NCBI GenBank assembly: GCA_902495075.1
Contig: CABUVO010000021.1
Location: 16,548-80,547, forward strand
DNA from: an uncultured Porphyromonadaceae bacterium
GTDB taxonomy: Bacteria > Bacteroidota > Bacteroidia > Bacteroidales > Muribaculaceae
Reading direction: 5' to 3'
DNA length: 64,000 bases
Positions 60,922-64,000 of the stretch are shown here, in pieces (positions within the stretch are counted from its first letter, which is position 1; every line of letters begins with the position of its first letter). The notes under the pieces were generated by a model, which did not search any database, was not told where the DNA came from, and saw only the letters and a program-made list of their open reading frames with translations. The position numbers and the translations under genes are program-made.

Positions 60922-62981
60922 TATTTTTTCATGAATATGTCGTAATTTCCATTATATTTCGGTTTCTTATCCTTCTTCTCTTTCTTTGCTTTTTTCTCTT
61001 TTTTAGAAGATTTCCCCTTATTCAGCTTTGAAGCCGCGAAATCGAGGATATAATCGTCAAACTCATCTTGCTTCTTGCTTTTTTTAGGCTTGGATTCCTT
61101 GCTTTTCTTACTTTTACCTTCTTCCCTTTTACTTCTTCCCTCTTCCCTTTTACCTCTTACTTTTTCCCTTTTCCCTTTTCCCTTTTCCCTTTTCTTATTG
61201 TCTTTGCTTTCGGCAGCGTAATCACGATCCGTAGCGACCTCTGCATGAATCTTGTCGCCAAAAAAATCTGCATGTTTCAAAGCATCGAGCACACGGGGAG
61301 CATCCGATTTACGCACATCAAAGAGGGTATATCCGGGAAGAAGGTCTATACGTCCGATCTCAGGTTTTGCACCATTCACATTCTTATTGACCAATTCCAT
61401 CAAATTGCCGGGGAAGAAGCCGTTTGACTTACCAATATTGATCATCAGACGTTCATATCCCGGTTCTGCCTCGCGACGATCCTTGTCTTTCTTCTCACGC
61501 GTACCCGACTCTTTACCTTTCTTACCCTTACCTCCATCATTGAGGTCAATATCGGGCATATTCTGATAATATGCCAGGAGACGATTGAATTCAAGCGACA
61601 AAAGACGTTTCAGAAGATCTTCCTCCGACAGCCATTCAAGTTTTTTGCGCACACCGGGGAGATACTTGGCAATCTCGCTTTCATTAACCTCTACCCTTTC
61701 AAGTCTATCGGCGAGATTATACAACTGCTTCTCTATAATATGCTCGGGAGTAGGCACTTTAAGATACTCAAACTCTTTACCTATCTTCTTTTCTATGAGC
61801 TTGATTTTATTTTTCTCACGAGAGTGGATAATCGCAACTGAAACACCTGTCTTGTTGGCGCGTCCTGTTCGTCCGCTGCGGTGCGTATATACCGCAACAT
61901 CATCGGGCAAGCCAAAATTGATAACGTGAGTCAAATCATCTACATCAAGACCGCGAGCCGCCACATCGGTTGCAATAAGAAGCTGTGTCACATGATCGCG
62001 GAATTTCTTCATCGCCAGGTCGCGCTGTGCCTGCGAGAGGTCGCCGTGAAGACAGTCGGCATTATATCCGTCGGCAATCAACTTGTCAGCGATTTCCTGC
62101 GTCTCTCTCTTTGTCCGACAGAACACAATACCGTAAATGTTAGGACTGTTGTCAACAACCCGCTTCAAAGCCAAATATTTGTCGTGAGCCTTTACCATAT
62201 AATATATATGACGAACGTTCTTGGCTCCTTCGTTGCGGTTTCCTGCAACAAATTCCACGGCATCACGCATATACTTCTTCGCAATCTGGGCTATCTCCTG
62301 GGGCATTGTGGCGGAGAACATCAACATCTTGCGGTCTTCAGGCACGTGTGATAAGATCTCATCGATATCATCAAGGAAACCCATATTAAGCATCTCGTCA
62401 GCCTCATCAAGTATAACGGTGTGAACGCTTTCAAGCTTCACGACACCCCGCTTGATAAGGTCAATAAGACGACCGGGAGTAGCCACAATTACCTGTACAC
62501 CCTTTTCGAGAGTGCGGATCTGGCTCTCAATGCTTGAACCGCCATACACAGGAAGTATTTTGATACCCTCAGCATATTTGGAGAAATCGGCAAGATCGCC
62601 GGCAATCTGAAGACACAATTCGCGAGTCGGAGCAATAATCAATGCCTGCGGCACTCGTTTATCGACATTAATGCGCTGAAGCACAGGCAGACCAAAAGCA
62701 GCAGTCTTTCCTGTTCCAGTCTGCGCAAGACCCACAACATCTCCCTCTTTATCAAGGAGATGAGGAATCACCATTTCCTGAATAGGCATCGGATGCACAA
62801 AACCCATCTCGGAGATTCCGCGCAAAAATGTATCGTTGATGCCCAACTCTGCAAAGGTCTTGAGTTCAGGAGCTTCCTCCTCTACAACTTCCACAGCTTC
62901 TGGCAGTATTTCATTGTTGACCACATCCTCAGCATCAGAAAACAATTCTTTATCTAATTCTTTCTCTTTGTCAGTTTCCAT
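60921..62981 (-). CDS. DEAD-box RNA helicase (DbpA-type C-terminal RNA-binding domain)
   Basis: 686 residues. SF2 core about 30-400: LAQTGTGKTAAFGLPVL, APTRELCLQIAG, TPGRLIDL, LDEADEMLNMGF, FSATMP, ATDVAARGLDVDD, HRSGRTGRANKTG. A DbpA-like RNA-binding domain lies at about 510-585 (MINIGKSNGFFPGNLMELV, GRIDLLPGYTLFDV). The last 100 residues are Lys/Arg/Glu-rich; about residues 595-622 (KREKGKGKREKVRGKREEG) are encoded by a repeat tract resembling intergenic family D. Likely role: RNA remodelling in ribosome assembly or mRNA decay. Confidence 0.93.
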   Translation of the reverse strand: METDKEKELDKELFSDAEDVVNNEILPEAVEVVEEEAPELKTFAELGINDTFLRGISEMGFVHPMPIQEMVIPHLLDKEGDVVGLAQTGTGKTAAFGLPVLQRINVDKRVPQALIIAPTRELCLQIAGDLADFSKYAEGIKILPVYGGSSIESQIRTLEKGVQVIVATPGRLIDLIKRGVVKLESVHTVILDEADEMLNMGFLDDIDEILSHVPEDRKMLMFSATMPQEIAQIAKKYMRDAVEFVAGNRNEGAKNVRHIYYMVKAHDKYLALKRVVDNSPNIYGIVFCRTKRETQEIADKLIADGYNADCLHGDLSQAQRDLAMKKFRDHVTQLLIATDVAARGLDVDDLTHVINFGLPDDVAVYTHRSGRTGRANKTGVSVAIIHSREKNKIKLIEKKIGKEFEYLKVPTPEHIIEKQLYNLADRLERVEVNESEIAKYLPGVRKKLEWLSEEDLLKRLLSLEFNRLLAYYQNMPDIDLNDGGKGKKGKESGTREKKDKDRREAEPGYERLMINIGKSNGFFPGNLMELVNKNVNGAKPEIGRIDLLPGYTLFDVRKSDAPRVLDALKHADFFGDKIHAEVATDRDYAAESKDNKKREKGKGKREKVRGKREEGRSKREEGKSKKSKESKPKKSKKQDEFDDYILDFAASKLNKGKSSKKEKKAKKEKKDKKPKYNGNYDIFMKK
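61117..61197. repeat. CCCTTTT/CCTCTTACC tract inside the helicase gene (family D-like)
   Basis: On the plus strand CTTTTACTTCTTCCC, CCCTTTTACC and four consecutive TTTTCCC-type units. The words match the spacer array at 36027-36087, but here they lie in a coding frame, giving KREKGKGKREK-type residues. Confidence 0.7.
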
Positions 62982-63052
62982 AAATAATTTCTATCTTTAT
63001 TATCTATAACGCGTTGAGAGCAAAAATTCCCTATTTCCCGCGATATAACCTG

Positions 63053-63084
63053 CAAATTTACAAAATCTTTATCACATAGCCTAA
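63053..63084 (-). promoter_or_regulatory. Promoter of the helicase gene
   Basis: On the minus strand TTAG (63084-63081), 20 nt, then TAAATTTG (63060-63053). A 5' UTR of about 65 nt would result. Confidence 0.7.
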
Positions 63085-63107
63085 AACCGAAATTTACAAA
63101 TCAGTTT

Positions 63108-63333
63108 TTTTAATCGGAATTTAAACAGATACTTAGAAGCTGTTTAAACTTCTTATTAAAAAAGCTGCGCGTTTCTCACGAAACGCGCAGCCTTTTCACA
63201 ATTTTCGATTTGAAAATTAATATGTGATCTGTAACGTCTCACGACGGTTTCTAATGATTCCAAAAGGCCGGACGCCTGTGGAATCACATGCCGGAATGGA
63301 CCACTTCTACCACCCCGGCGATCCTTACAATTG
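63108..63333. other. Structured spacer between the helicase and the secreted-protein gene
   Basis: The 352-nt gap (62982-63333) holds, besides the promoter and terminator annotated separately, an inverted repeat TTTAAACAG/CTGTTTAAA around 63121-63149 and possible hairpins GATTCC/GGAATC (about 63255-63286) and CCGG/CCGG (about 63293-63318). No ORF with a convincing start is seen. They probably form the 3' UTR of the secreted-protein mRNA. Confidence 0.45.
63164..63195. terminator. Strong hairpin terminator
   Basis: GCTGCGCGTTT (63164-63174) pairs perfectly with AAACGCGCAGC (63181-63191), a 6-nt loop, with A/T runs on both sides, so it could act in both directions. It ends the secreted-protein transcript read from the right. 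Confidence 0.8.
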
Positions 63334-64000
63334 CTAATTTACTGTTCTTTTCATCGCGGTGCCGTTGCGCACTACGATGTAAATGCCTTTCTTAAGATTT
63401 TTACCTGTGACACGAATACCGTCTATTGTATAAATTTCCTCATATGCTTTGCAACCCTCTGCAATATCTTCAATGCTCGTAGGAGTGTCAGTCATCACAT
63501 TCAATTTATATATCCGGGGAGTGGATGTGAAAAATTGATTCATCCCGGATTCCAATGTGGGGGTAACCTGCAGGCTTATTGATTTGCCAGCCAAAGAAGC
63601 CGGTATTAGGAATGTTTCATATTCCCCGTCAGAAGTGAATGAGGACTTCGCGACATCCGGCACCGATGCATTCCATGTCGCTACTTTTCGTGCCTCGAAC
63701 GGACCGCTCGCCTCAAATCCACACTCTTTCCTGCAACGAATTGTCTGACCGGCACTTACTGTCTGCCCATCACCCACAGGGGTATCATCGACAAAAATAT
63801 CTGGTGCGAGTGTCACCTTATCTCTATTAAACACACTTATCTCTTCTTCCGAATCAATATAGCCATCTCCACTAAGCCGCACCCTATAGATTGGAGAGAT
63901 AGCTCCCGGATCTCCACTGAAGTTCCAGGTGAATCCTTTTGAAAACACTCCATACTTACGCGACGAAACTTCATCTCCCCGCGAACGGAGATTGGCATCA
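63334..64000 (-). CDS. C-terminal part of a T9SS-type secreted protein
   Basis: The frame is open to the window end, so only about 222 C-terminal residues are seen and the start is off-window. The visible part is beta-rich (IYRVRLSGDGYI, PDIFVDDTPVGDG, EYETFLIPASLAGKSISLQV) without a recognised catalytic domain. The last 50 residues (TSIEDIAEG, then YTIDGIRVTGKNLKKGIYIVV) match the pattern of a type-A T9SS C-terminal domain (x-x-x-G-x-x-V...G-x-Y-x-x), so the protein is probably a cell-surface or secreted cargo of PorU/PorV. Function unknown. Confidence 0.68.
   Translation of the reverse strand, partial: DANLRSRGDEVSSRKYGVFSKGFTWNFSGDPGAISPIYRVRLSGDGYIDSEEEISVFNRDKVTLAPDIFVDDTPVGDGQTVSAGQTIRCRKECGFEASGPFEARKVATWNASVPDVAKSSFTSDGEYETFLIPASLAGKSISLQVTPTLESGMNQFFTSTPRIYKLNVMTDTPTSIEDIAEGCKAYEEIYTIDGIRVTGKNLKKGIYIVVRNGTAMKRTVN

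Overview
The window looks like chromosome from a member of the Bacteroidales, most probably a Muribaculaceae-like gut bacterium. The evidence is: Bacteroidota-type promoters (TTTG, about 20 nt, TAnnTTTG) in front of several genes; type IX secretion (T9SS) genes (two PorU-family proteases, PorV, PorE) and secreted proteins with T9SS-like C-termini; Bacteroidota gene orders such as ftsX-DUF3098-uppP-truB-queA and FAH-porU-porV; and Bacteroidota-restricted families (DUF3098, DUF3256, DUF4105). The genus is inference. No phage, insertion sequence, integrase, CRISPR array or rRNA operon was seen.

Layout. 1-1618 is an LptF/G-type LPS permease cut by the window edge. 1776-5011 is pta-ackA-ispF-cvpA, followed by a tRNA-Gly(CCC) unit with its own promoter and terminator. 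5269-18476 runs on the plus strand: aminopeptidase P, an EamA transporter, a GH25 lysozyme, then the T9SS block (PorU paralogue 1, rex, a metal-site-less FAH protein, PorU paralogue 2, porV) and lgt. 18486-21846 (minus) is sufC-sufD-sufS with no sufB beside it. After a PIF1-like helicase and a BACON-like secreted protein comes a minus-strand run (32321 down to 26523): two GYF-domain proteins, a LegC/NeuD/NeuB/NeuC nonulosonic-acid module and a Crp-family regulator. 32451-46438 (minus) holds secA, a degenerate PafA-like protein overlapping an Lnb-type DUF4105 protein, asnS, an rluB with a long Q/N/G-rich arm, and queA-truB-uppP-DUF3098-ftsX. 46531-54506 (plus) holds mtaB, a GT2 glycosyltransferase, surE, an in-frame hpt-adk fusion, porE and a DUF2461 protein. 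54481-64000 (minus) holds a KDPG-type aldolase, a GH51 arabinofuranosidase, waaA, gltX, DUF3256, a DEAD-box helicase and the C-terminal part of a T9SS-type secreted protein.

How the genes work together. Much of the window serves the envelope: LPS transport and Kdo addition (lptF/G, waaA), undecaprenyl recycling (uppP), lipoprotein maturation (lgt, possibly the DUF4105 protein), Sec export (secA) and T9SS export and attachment (porU, porV, porE). The rest is central housekeeping: acetate overflow (pta-ackA), tRNA charging and modification, Fe-S assembly and purine salvage.

The most unusual features are non-coding. Spacers carry several families of short-word, A/T-rich repeat arrays (CCTAAAG/CTTTAGG; ATTAAACATT/AATGTTTAAT; AAGTTTATAAG; CCTTTTACC; GGAATTA), often as two inverted arms. 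They border or enter the 3' ends of genes and supply the last codons and stop of waaA, the GT2 gene, legC and hpt-adk; one related tract lies inside the DEAD-box helicase. Also notable are an 18-bp perfect hairpin with the porE start codon in its loop, two candidate small RNAs with promoter and terminator (about 42068-42134 and 50182-50358), and a 22-bp perfect palindrome followed by 42-bp tandem repeats near 42228-42409.
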